This document shows positions 45,874 to 52,970 of a stretch of 64,000 nucleotides of DNA, piece after piece; position 1 is the first letter of the stretch; each line of letters opens with the position of its first letter. Origin of the DNA: JADLCX01 sp964630785. Lineage in GTDB: Bacteria > Planctomycetota > Phycisphaerae > Phycisphaerales > UBA1924. A program made the position numbers and the translations under genes. The stretch covers positions 72,001-136,000 of the forward strand of contig CAZVZG010000013.1 in assembly GCA_964630785.1 (NCBI GenBank), written 5' to 3'. The notes beneath the pieces are model-generated. The model did not search any database, had not been told where the DNA came from, and worked only from the letters and a program-made list of their open reading frames with translations.

Positions 45874-46838
45874 ACCCGCGCGCCGCGATCGGCAACGCAA
45901 CCGAAGACCCGGCCGCGATCGTCTGGCCGCCGGAGCGGTTCTTCTGGGCGATCGTCGAGCCCGCTTCCTCGTCGCCGGCCGCGGCCGTCGGGTGGAAGCG
46001 CGACGGGCCGATCCCGCCGGGCCTCTTCGCCGATCTGGCCGATCAGGTCCCCGTCGATGTCGATCAACTGCACGCCGTGGCCGCGGCCGAAGTTTGCGGG
46101 GGGGGTGATGGTGGAAGCATCATCATCTGCGCCGCGCGGCGGGACGAGCTCGAAGCCGTCCACGCCGCGGGAGTCGCGCGCCGGCTGGTCCCCTCGTCGC
46201 TGCCCGATGAAGTCATCTATATAGCCAGCTCGCATGGCGAGGCCGCGCGAACACCGCTCGACCCCGGACGCCTCAACCTGCTCGTCGGGGCCTTCGAGCC
46301 GATCGCGTCCCGCCGGGCCCGCGCACGCCGACACGCCCGCGCCGCGGCCGCGGTGCTCGCGCTGTCGGTCCTGGCCTTGGTCGGCCTGCTCCGGCGTGCG
46401 AGCCACGACGAGCGGCTCGCCGCGCGGGCCCGGGGCGAATCGGCCGCGATCCTCGCACGCCTGGGCTTCGACGGCGACGCCGGGCCCGCCACCCTCCGCC
46501 TGCTCGCCGAGCTCGACCAGCGCCGCCGCCTGGCCGGCGTCGACGTCGCTCGGCGCCAAGACCCCGACGCCGCGGCGGCGCTGGCGCGGGTTCTCAACTG
46601 CTGGCCCGCCGACACCGCCGCGAGCCCGCGCTCGCTCAGCGTCGGGCCCGACGGCGCGTCGCTCTCGGTCGTGGTCCCGCCGCCCGGCGACGCGGCCGCG
46701 TTCATCGCCTCGCTCCGCCCGGTCGAGGGTTGGCGGCTCGACGAGCCGCGGCTGGCCTCGGTCGGGCCCAACACCCGCGTCACGCTCCGCCTCCATCCCG
46801 CCCCCGCACCCTCAAGAGAGAACGGGGGCCGCCGATGA
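45870..46838 (+). CDS. GspL-like membrane protein of the secretion cluster
   Basis: A 322-aa protein starting at a GTG that overlaps the previous stop (GTGA). The first ~140 residues are soluble and could be a degenerate actin-like cytoplasmic domain, then one hydrophobic helix (about 157-173, AAAAVLALSVLALVGLL), then a periplasmic part with a heptad-rich stretch and a final alpha/beta domain (VGPDGASLSVVVPPPGDA). This GspL/PilN-like layout, and the position between GspC-like and GspM-like genes, support the call; sequence similarity is weak. Confidence 0.6.
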   Translation: MNPRAAIGNATEDPAAIVWPPERFFWAIVEPASSSPAAAVGWKRDGPIPPGLFADLADQVPVDVDQLHAVAAAEVCGGGDGGSIIICAARRDELEAVHAAGVARRLVPSSLPDEVIYIASSHGEAARTPLDPGRLNLLVGAFEPIASRRARARRHARAAAAVLALSVLALVGLLRRASHDERLAARARGESAAILARLGFDGDAGPATLRLLAELDQRRRLAGVDVARRQDPDAAAALARVLNCWPADTAASPRSLSVGPDGASLSVVVPPPGDAAAFIASLRPVEGWRLDEPRLASVGPNTRVTLRLHPAPAPSRENGGRR

Positions 46839-47512
46839 GCGAATCGATCAACATCACGACGCCGACGAACGCGGGCCCGCACACTACGCACACTCCGCAC
46901 GCCCCCGCCGCGCACTCGCGCCGCGGGCTCGCCCTGCTCTGGGCGATCACCGTCCTGATCTCCGCGGCGATGATCGCCTCAGCCCTGCCGCGCGCCCTGC
47001 ACGCGCGGCGCAACGCCGATGTTCAACTCGCGGCCGCGCGATCGCTCGCCGAGTCCGCTTCCGAGCTGGCCCGCCTGCGGGCCGGGTCGCCGACCGAGCG
47101 TGCCGCAAGCGAGCCCGAGCCCAAGCTGGCCACGCGCATCTCCGCCGCGCTCGCGGCCGCGGGCCTGCCCGCATCGGCTTTGGCCGTGCTCTCGCCCGAG
47201 TCCGAGAGCGTCGAGCCCGTGACCGCCGCCGCGGCCCTGGTCCGCCGCCGCGCCACGATGGTGCTCACGCCCGTGAGCCTCCCGCAACTGGGCCGCTTCC
47301 TGGCCGAGTGGCGGGCCCGCTCGCCCGAGTGGACGCCCACGCGCATCGACCTCGAGCCGATCGCCGCCGGCCCGGGGCCGTCGTCGGCATCTTCTTCTGT
47401 TCAGCCCGGCGCCGACCTGCCCCTGCGCGTCACGCTCGCCGTCGAATCCGTCCGCGCCGAGGCGCGGTCCCCCGACACATCCATCCCCGCACGCGGTCTC
47501 CTCCATCCGTGA
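46835..47512 (+). CDS. GspM-like membrane protein of the secretion cluster
   Basis: A 225-aa protein with a Thr/His/Pro-rich cytoplasmic N-terminus, one helix (about residues 30-50, LALLWAITVLISAAMIASAL), a helical stretch (ADVQLAAARSLAESASELA), and a C-terminal alpha/beta domain (VSLPQLGRFLAEW ... LPLRVTLAVES). This layout matches GspM/PilO. The ATG overlaps the previous stop (ATGA). The order D, E, C, L, M is coherent for a type II-like assembly platform, although the usual F and pseudopilin genes are not in the window. Confidence 0.6.
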   Translation: MSESINITTPTNAGPHTTHTPHAPAAHSRRGLALLWAITVLISAAMIASALPRALHARRNADVQLAAARSLAESASELARLRAGSPTERAASEPEPKLATRISAALAAAGLPASALAVLSPESESVEPVTAAAALVRRRATMVLTPVSLPQLGRFLAEWRARSPEWTPTRIDLEPIAAGPGPSSASSSVQPGADLPLRVTLAVESVRAEARSPDTSIPARGLLHP

Positions 47513-47518
47513 TCGAAC

Positions 47519-48172
47519 ATGAGCACGCCCGGATCATCCATGCAACCCATTCCTTCCCGCCCCCGCCGTCACCCCGCGTGGCGCATCGCGACCGCCGCCG
47601 CGCTGACCGCGTGCGCGGCGCTTACGGCCGCCTGCCAATCCGGCCCGCGCGGGCCCTACTCGCCCGTCGCCAAGGGCGCCCGCGACACCGACAAGGCCCA
47701 GCGGCTGACCCAGGAGGCCGCGGCGATCATCGACACCAGGCCCGGCAAGGCCGAGTCGCTCCTGCGCGACGCCCTCGACAGCGACCTGTACTTCGGCCCC
47801 GCGCACAACAACCTCGGCGTGCTGTACCTCCAGCAGGGCAAGCTCTACGAGGCCGCGGGCGAGTTCGAGTGGGCCCGCAAGCTCATGCCCGGCCACCCCG
47901 ACCCGCGCATCAACCTCGCGCTGGTGTTCGAGGACGCCGGACGCGTCGGCGACGCCCTGGGCGCCTACGCCAGCGCCCTGGAGGTCTACCCCAACCACCT
48001 CCAGGCCACCGAGGGCCTGGCCCGACTGCAACTCCGCGCAGGCCGCACAGGCGAACGCACCCCCGCCCTCCTCGACGACATCGCCCTCCGCGGCGAGAAC
48101 CAACGCTGGCGCGACTGGGCGAGAGAGCAACGCCTGAAACTCGCGGACAACAACGCGGGCACGCGGCGCTAG
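47519..48172 (+). CDS. TPR-containing lipoprotein
   Basis: A 217-aa lipoprotein: basic N-terminus, hydrophobic stretch and lipobox LTAAC (Cys at about residue 39). About three tetratricopeptide repeats follow, with the consensus AHNNLGVLYLQQGKLYEAAG and PRINLALVFEDAGRVGDALG between roughly residues 75 and 150. It begins six bases after the GspM-like gene and probably acts as a pilotin-like or scaffold partner of the secretin, by analogy with PilF-type TPR lipoproteins. The stop overlaps by four bases the end of the RHS fragment on the other strand. Confidence 0.8.
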   Translation: MSTPGSSMQPIPSRPRRHPAWRIATAAALTACAALTAACQSGPRGPYSPVAKGARDTDKAQRLTQEAAAIIDTRPGKAESLLRDALDSDLYFGPAHNNLGVLYLQQGKLYEAAGEFEWARKLMPGHPDPRINLALVFEDAGRVGDALGAYASALEVYPNHLQATEGLARLQLRAGRTGERTPALLDDIALRGENQRWRDWAREQRLKLADNNAGTRR

Positions 48173-48825
48173 CCGATCGAGGCGTTGCACGCGAATTCGC
48201 GAGCGGCGATCTCGTTGCTCTGCGTGTGCGTTCGGCAATCGTTCAGGTCGCCCGCGTCGGTCAGCGTCCCGTTCGCGTTGGCATCGAAGAGCGTGCTTGT
48301 GAAGTTGCCCAGGCGGTCCATGCCGAACTGCTCACGCGGGTTGGCGGCCCCGAACACCGTCGCGTCCACCAGACGGTCCAGCGCATCGACCGTGTAGGCC
48401 TGCGAGAACGCGGCCCAGCGGTTGTCGGTGATCGCGAGAATATTCGAGTTGGCGTCGTACCCGGTTCCCCCGCCCGAGGCCTTGACCTCGACGTCGTAGT
48501 AGGCCGGGTCGAAGGGGTAGTTGGCGTTGTTGACGTAGCCCGCGGCCGGGTCGCCCGTATCCATCCTCCAGAAACTCCGCGTGACGCGGTCGAAGCGGTC
48601 CATGAACGTGTAGCCGCGGTAGCTGCCGCTCTCCCACTCGTCGAGAGAACTGACCACGCCGCGCTGGCTGCCCGAGCCGATGCCCAGCAGGCGCTGCTCG
48701 ATCAGGCGCCCGGCGCCGTTGTAGCGGTAGCCGGTCAGAAAGTTCGACCCGACAACGACGTTGCTGACCTGGCCCGCCGCGCTCCAGATGTCGGGGTGAC
48801 AGGGCAGGAAGTGTGACACCACCAA
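48169..48825 (-). pseudogene. RHS/YD-repeat protein fragment
   Basis: A minus-strand open stretch of about 218 residues with YD-repeat sequence (LTGYRYNGAGRLIEQRLLG, ANSNILAITDN, FSQAYTVDALDRLVDATVFG, REQFGMDRLGNFTSTL). It lacks a signal peptide, a recognisable RHS core end and a toxin tip. It differs in sequence from the giant RHS gene, so it comes from another RHS gene. Its upstream end merges into non-RHS sequence beside the tRNA fragment. Confidence 0.75.
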
Positions 48826-48937
48826 GCGGCCACAAACGGTCCCAAGCGGGTGTCACTCTCGGCCGCGGCGGCAGCGTCCAAACCGCGGAAACCCCCGCTC
48901 AACCCGGAGGTTGGCCGGGCAAGGGCAGCGGGGCGGG

Positions 48938-48984
48938 GATCGCGTCCGAAGACCGACGCTCTATCCACTGAGCTACGGGCGCTT
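48938..48984 (-). pseudogene. tRNA-Arg 5' half
   Basis: Minus strand: GCGCCCG acceptor strand, TA, a D-arm (GCTC ... GAGC), then the 5' anticodon strand TCGGT and loop CTTCGGA, which would read anticodon UCG. The 3' anticodon strand (ACCGA expected) and everything after it are absent; the sequence becomes CGCGATCC. No T-loop or acceptor 3' strand is visible nearby. It is therefore a half gene, not a functional tRNA. Confidence 0.75.
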
Positions 48985-48986
48985 TT

Positions 48987-49009
48987 GGCCTTGTTTTGCA
49001 GGCCTTTTT
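48987..49009 (+). terminator. Possible short terminator hairpin beside the tRNA half
   Basis: GGCCT, eight-base loop, AGGCC, then TTTTT on the plus strand. The stem is only 5 bp, so the call is weak. Confidence 0.3.
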
Positions 49010-49017
49010 GAACTTCC

Positions 49018-49095
49018 GCCGGTCCGCGGCTAAGGTGGTCTGACACCCGCCGTGACACCCGCGGGTGTCAGGCCGCGGCCTTCCCGCGGACCGGC
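49018..49095. repeat. Nested inverted repeat cluster with TGACACCCGC motifs
   Basis: A perfect 12-bp inverted repeat (GCCGGTCCGCGG at 49018-49029 and CCGCGGACCGGC at 49084-49095) encloses an 18-bp palindrome TGACACCCGCGGGTGTCA (49053-49070). A further direct half site TGACACCCGC lies at 49041-49050. The same motif occurs once more, in the opposite sense, at 48846-48855 on the other side of the tRNA half. It looks like a recombinase or regulator binding site. Confidence 0.7.
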
Positions 49096-49254
49096 AGAAG
49101 AGGTTAGACCATGCTCGGAAACACCGCCAGTTTTGTGCAACGGTTTCCGGTACCGCGGACCGACGCCCTGAACCCAGGCCGAAGGCGCCGACGGAATGGG
49201 ACGTCGCGCGGCGGCGTCACATCCATGCCGTCCCGCGACGGGCTCGGCGCGAAA

Positions 49255-49322
49255 CGAGGGTGCGCCGGTCCAGTTCGATTACGGCCCGTCGTACACCGGC
49301 CAGACCGATCCGTCGTGGCTTA
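49255..49322 (+). pseudogene. Short plus-strand RHS fragment
   Basis: Reads GAPVQFDYGPSYTGQTDPSWL, comparable with DYGYGTPYTGQADASWVDD in the giant RHS protein. It ends shortly before the left end of the IS630 element. It is too short to be functional. The stretch 49096-49254 before it holds nothing I can identify. Confidence 0.6.
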
Positions 49323-49334
49323 GAGGCTCTAATA

Positions 49335-50502
49335 CGGATCATTGCTCAATCCCAAGCGTGAGGTAGGGGCAGGCGCAGACGGTTTGGAGGAGTTCGGGGG
49401 TGAGTTATTGCCAGGCTTCTGCGCCGGCGTCGAGCAGATGGCGGTAGTCGTCGAAGGCGCGGTTGGCCAGGTAGTGGCTGCGGAGGTAGGCCCACAGCCG
49501 CTCGACGGGGTTGAGTTCGGGCGAGTACGGCGGGAGCAGCAGGGTCGAGATGTTGTCCGGCAGCATCAGCTTCTTGGACTTGTGCCAGCCGGCCTGGTCC
49601 ATGATCAGCACGGCGTGCTCGTCGGGTTTGAGTTCCCCGGCGAGCATCTCCAGGAACACGTTGAACGTCGCGGTGTTGACGGCCGGGGCCTGCAACGCCA
49701 CGCTCGCGCCGGTGGCGGGCTCGACGGCCGCGTACAGGTACATCCATTCGTAGCGTGTCTGCTTCACCGCGGTGGGGCGCGAGCCGGTGGGCGCCCACAC
49801 GCGCGTCAGCGTGCGCTGCTGGCCGAAGCGGGCCTCGTCCATGAAGAAGACGCGGCACTTGTCGCCGCGGGGCGCCAGGGCGTCGGAAACGGTGCGGACA
49901 AAGAGGGGGCGCTCTCGGTCTTGAACTTCTCTTGTGCTTGGAGGTCCTGCTTCTCGTGCCGCGGGCGCGGGGCCAGGCACGAGTAGCCCATGCGGTGCAG
50001 CGCGGCGTACACGGCGTTGAGCGAGAGATCGACCCCGAACTCTTCGCGGATGATCCGCCGCACGTCCTCGCCGCGGAGCGTGCAGACCTTGTCCCGCTCG
50101 GTGGGCCCGGCGCCGACGCGGGCCTTGAGAACCGCCAACTGCTCGGGCGAGAGCATGGGCTTGCCCCCGCCGCGCGGCTTGTCCTTGATCGCGTCGATCC
50201 CGCCGTCGCGGTAGGCGTACACCCAGCGCTGCACGAACGCGCGGCTGCGTCCGAGGGCCCCGACGATCCACAGCGTCTGCCTGCCCGAGAGCGCGTGGAG
50301 CACGACCAGCAACCGGTCGCGCTGCTCGGCGTCCTTCTCCTTGCCCGCCCGCCGCCTCAACGTGTCGATGTCGCCCGACTCACGCTCTCGCACATCCATC
50401 GTCGGCCTCCTTGCCCGTCCCGACGAGATTGTGCCATCACCTCAACCCCGGCGCAACCCCCCTAAACGCGCGGGTAGGCGCGCGAGTTTCACAGAGGATC
50501 CG
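49335..50502 (-). mobile_element. Complete IS630-family insertion sequence, 1168 bp
   Basis: The ends are CGGATC (49335-49340) and GATCCG (50497-50502), short terminal inverted repeats, each next to TA (49333-49334 and 50503-50504), the target duplication expected of IS630/Tc1-mariner elements. A single transposase gene in two frames fills it. It sits between an RHS fragment on the left and a different IS630-type transposase fragment on the right. Confidence 0.88.
49405..50399 (-). CDS. IS630-family transposase in two overlapping frames
   Basis: Catalyses cut-and-paste transposition at TA. The first frame (ATG 50399) encodes the helix-turn-helix part: RERESGDIDTLRRRAGKEKD, VQRWVYAYRDGGID, KVCTLRGEDV, VYAALHRMGYSCL. 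The DDE catalytic part continues in the -1 frame: VFFMDEARFGQ (first Asp), VLIMDQAGWHKS (second Asp), PYSPELNPVERLW (Glu). The switch falls around 49895-49930, near a run of five C and a CAAGAGAAG stretch. This may be a programmed -1 frameshift, as in some insertion sequences, or a simple mutation. A truncated copy of the 5' part exists at 22195. Confidence 0.85.
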
Positions 50503-50503
50503 T

Positions 50504-50722
50504 ATGATTCTGTTCCTGCCGCCCAAGTCGCCCGGGATCAACCCAGTCGAGAATCTCTGGCACTACTTGCGCGGCCATCACCTCTCCCACCGCGCGTACG
50601 ACGACTCCGACCACATCCGCAGAGCTACCGGCGAGGCTTTCCGCGCGCCCACGTCGGACCTGCTCAGGTCCGTCTGCCGTTGCGGCTACATCGAGCGCGA
50701 GTTGCAGACCGAGTCTGTATGA
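50504..50722 (+). pseudogene. Fragment of a second IS630-type transposase (DDE C-terminus)
   Basis: Reads MILFLPPKSPGINPVENLWH, then YLRGHHLSHRAYDDSDHIR, the Glu-containing end of a DDE_3 transposase, on the plus strand. It differs clearly from the complete element next to it (PPYSPELNPVERLWAYLRSH). The N-terminal and both Asp-containing parts are missing. The complete element abuts its 5' edge, so it probably inserted into or next to this older transposase. Confidence 0.75.
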
Positions 50723-50786
50723 ACGCCGCCATCGTCCCCTCGGCCGCGGGGCGCGGCCGACATTGGCTGGAAGGCAACGCTACGGG

Positions 50787-52328
50787 CTACTTCCGTTTTT
50801 TGAAACGGGTCTTGAATCCGCTGCCTGCGCTGCTGGGCTTGCCGCCGCGGCCGCCGGCGAAGCCGGGGAGGCCGCTGACGCCGGGGAGCATCCCGCCCAT
50901 GCCGCCCTCGCCGAGTTCCTTGACGGCTTTGGCACGGCTGGAGGCGTTCATGGTGCTCATCTGGCGTGCGAGCTTGCTGACGGTGGTGAACTGTTTGCCG
51001 AGCTGGCCGACCTCGTTCTGATCGGCGCCGCTGCCGCGGGCGATGCGCTTGCGGCGCGACATGTCGATGAGGTCGGGCTTCTTCCGCTCGCCGGGGGTCA
51101 TGCTGTGGACGATGGCCTCGACGCGGTCGAGCTGCTTGTCGTCGATGTGGACGTCCTTGAGCGCGGAGCCGACGCCGGGGAGCAGGCCGAGAAGCTGCTT
51201 GAGCGGGCCCATGCGCCGGAGCGTGCGGAGCTGGCCGAGGAAGTCGTCCATGGTCATCTCGCCCTTGGCGAGTTTGTCCTGGAGCCTCTCGGCGTCCTCG
51301 TCGGACACCTGCTCGCGGGCCTTTTCGACAAGGCTGACGACGTCGCCCATGCCGAGGATGCGCCCGGCGATGCGCTGGGGGTGGAAGTCTTCGAGGGCGT
51401 CGAGCTTCTCGCCGACGCCGATGAACTTGATGGGCGCGCCGGTGACGTGCTTGACGCTGATGGCCGCGCCGCCGCGGGTGTCGGAGTCGAACTTGGTGAG
51501 GATGATGCCGTCGACTTCGAGCTTCTGGTGGAAAGCCCGGGCGGAGTTGACCGCGTCCTGGCCGGTCATCGCGTCGGTGACGAGGAAGACCTGGTGGGGT
51601 TGGACTGTGCGGTTGATCTGGTTGAGCTCGTCCATCAGCGCGTCATTGACGTGCAGACGGCCGGCGGTGTCGAGGATGACGGTGTCGATGCCCTTGGCGC
51701 GGGCGTGGTCGACGGCGCGTTTGCAGACCTGGACGGCGACGCCGACGGCCTTGCCGTAGGCGGCGACCTTGTCGGGCTCGGCGTAGAAGGCGACCTGGGC
51801 GCCGCCGGGCATCTCGCTCTGCACGTGCTCGGCGACGGTGTGCAACTGCTCGACGGCGGCGGGGCGCTGGAGGTCGGCGGCGACGAGCAGGACGCTGCGG
51901 CCGCGCTTCTTGAGATAGGCGGCGAGCTTGCCGCAGGTGGTGGTCTTTCCCGAGCCCTGCAGGCCGCACATCATCACGATGGTGGGGCTGGGGCTGATGC
52001 GCATCACGCCGTCGGCGGGCGCGAGATAAGCGGCGGCGGGGTCGTCGGTGGGCGAGGGCGGGGAGCCCCCGAGGAACTCGACCAGGCGGTCGTGGACGAT
52101 GCCGATCATCTCCTGGCCGGGCTCGATGGACTTGGTGACGCGTTCGCCGACGGCATCGGCGAGAACCTTTTCGCAGAACTCATCGACAACGCCGACGTGG
52201 ACGTCGGCTTCGAGCAGGGCCGTGCGGACGTCGGCCATGGCGTCGCGGACATTGGATTCGGAGATGGCGCCCTTGCCGGAGAGCTTGCGGAAGAGGCCGT
52301 TGAAGGATTCGGAGAGGCGGTCGAACAT
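50787..52328 (-). CDS. ffh: Signal recognition particle protein Ffh
   Basis: The GTPase that binds signal sequences and SRP RNA and hands ribosomes to FtsY for membrane insertion. It has the N domain (MFDRLSESFNGLFRKLSGKG), the G domain with MCGLQGSGKTTTCGKLA (P-loop), DTAGRLHV and TKFDSDTRGGA, and the Met-rich M domain (GQLRTLRRMGPLKQLLGLLP). It ends in a Gly/Met-rich tail. At 513 aa it is slightly longer than usual because of an insertion with SPPSPTDDPAAAY near residues 98-112. It is the last gene of the minus-strand run from DUF971. Confidence 0.97.
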   Translation of the reverse strand: MFDRLSESFNGLFRKLSGKGAISESNVRDAMADVRTALLEADVHVGVVDEFCEKVLADAVGERVTKSIEPGQEMIGIVHDRLVEFLGGSPPSPTDDPAAAYLAPADGVMRISPSPTIVMMCGLQGSGKTTTCGKLAAYLKKRGRSVLLVAADLQRPAAVEQLHTVAEHVQSEMPGGAQVAFYAEPDKVAAYGKAVGVAVQVCKRAVDHARAKGIDTVILDTAGRLHVNDALMDELNQINRTVQPHQVFLVTDAMTGQDAVNSARAFHQKLEVDGIILTKFDSDTRGGAAISVKHVTGAPIKFIGVGEKLDALEDFHPQRIAGRILGMGDVVSLVEKAREQVSDEDAERLQDKLAKGEMTMDDFLGQLRTLRRMGPLKQLLGLLPGVGSALKDVHIDDKQLDRVEAIVHSMTPGERKKPDLIDMSRRKRIARGSGADQNEVGQLGKQFTTVSKLARQMSTMNASSRAKAVKELGEGGMGGMLPGVSGLPGFAGGRGGKPSSAGSGFKTRFKKRK

Positions 52329-52338
52329 GGGGGGGATT

Positions 52339-52530
52339 TTAGCCGCGGATGAACGCGGATGGACGCGGATTGAAGACCGCCGCAGATTACGCAGATGGAC
52401 GCAGATTTTTGCGTGCGTTGTCGAACGCGAGCCGGCGAACCTCTGGTTTGGGTTTCGAGATTCATCTGCAATGCCGCATCGATAGCCGTGGCGTTGAGCC
52501 GCGGAAGAGTGCGGGTTGAAGACCGCCGCA
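52339..52530. repeat. Palindromic-arm repeat and duplicated tail of the GxxExxY gene
   Basis: CCGCGGATGAACGCGGATGG followed by ACGCGGAT (from about 52342) has the same sequence family as the palindrome inside recG. From 52371 to about 52490 the sequence repeats the 3' end of the GxxExxY gene, offset by 146 bp from its counterpart at 52517, with scattered mismatches. Confidence 0.85.
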
Positions 52531-52532
52531 GA

Positions 52533-52961
52533 TTACGCAGATGGACGCAGATCTTTGCGTGCGTTGTCGAACGCGAGCCGGCGAACCTCTGGTTTGGAGC
52601 CGAAATTCATCAGCAATGCCACCTCGATGGCGGTGGCTTTGAGATAGTTGATGGTCTGAGCCTCGTGCGACGCGTCGAGCGCTCGTGCGGCCTTGAACTC
52701 GAGCAGGAGCAGGTTGTTGACGAGCATGTCCGATCGGAACTCGCCGACGACGCGGCCGCGAAAAATGACTTGGATTGGGGCTTGCCGAACGACAACGAGC
52801 CGCTTCTCGGTCAGGGCGATCTCCATCGCGCTTTCGTATACGCTCTCGGCATACCCGAAACCGAGCTCGTTGTACACTTCGTAGAAGACACCGATGACCG
52901 TTCGGGTCAGCTCCACATGCAGGAATCTGCGTTCATCTGCGTGAATCTGCGGCTGGTCCAT
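52533..52961 (-). CDS. GxxExxY protein (PD-(D/E)xK-like family)
   Basis: A 142-aa protein of the GxxExxY family, related to PD-(D/E)xK nucleases: GVFYEVYNELGFGYAESVYE carries the signature (G-Y-A-E-S-V-Y), and VGEFRSDMLVNNLLLLEFKA carries the Asp ... Glu-x-Lys active-site pattern. Function is unestablished. Its ends look repeat-derived: the N-terminus (MDQPQIHADERRFL) is encoded by ATCTGCGTTCATCTGCGTGA and neighbouring bases, and the C-terminus lies in the inverted counterpart GCAGATGGACGCAGAT. The gene thus seems to sit inside an inverted-repeat frame related to repeats elsewhere in the window. Confidence 0.85.
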   Translation of the reverse strand: MDQPQIHADERRFLHVELTRTVIGVFYEVYNELGFGYAESVYESAMEIALTEKRLVVVRQAPIQVIFRGRVVGEFRSDMLVNNLLLLEFKAARALDASHEAQTINYLKATAIEVALLMNFGSKPEVRRLAFDNARKDLRPSA

Positions 52962-52970
52962 TCAGGGAGT

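Noticed and set aside
48938..48984. Functional tRNA-Arg, or a tRNA interrupted by a group I intron
   Set aside because: The 3' half is not found downstream on the minus strand, and what follows is RHS-like sequence, so neither a complete nor an intron-split tRNA can be supported.
49065..49361. Small plus-strand frames left of the IS630 element
   Set aside because: No recognisable protein; the only readable family signal here is the short RHS fragment at 49255-49322 in another frame.
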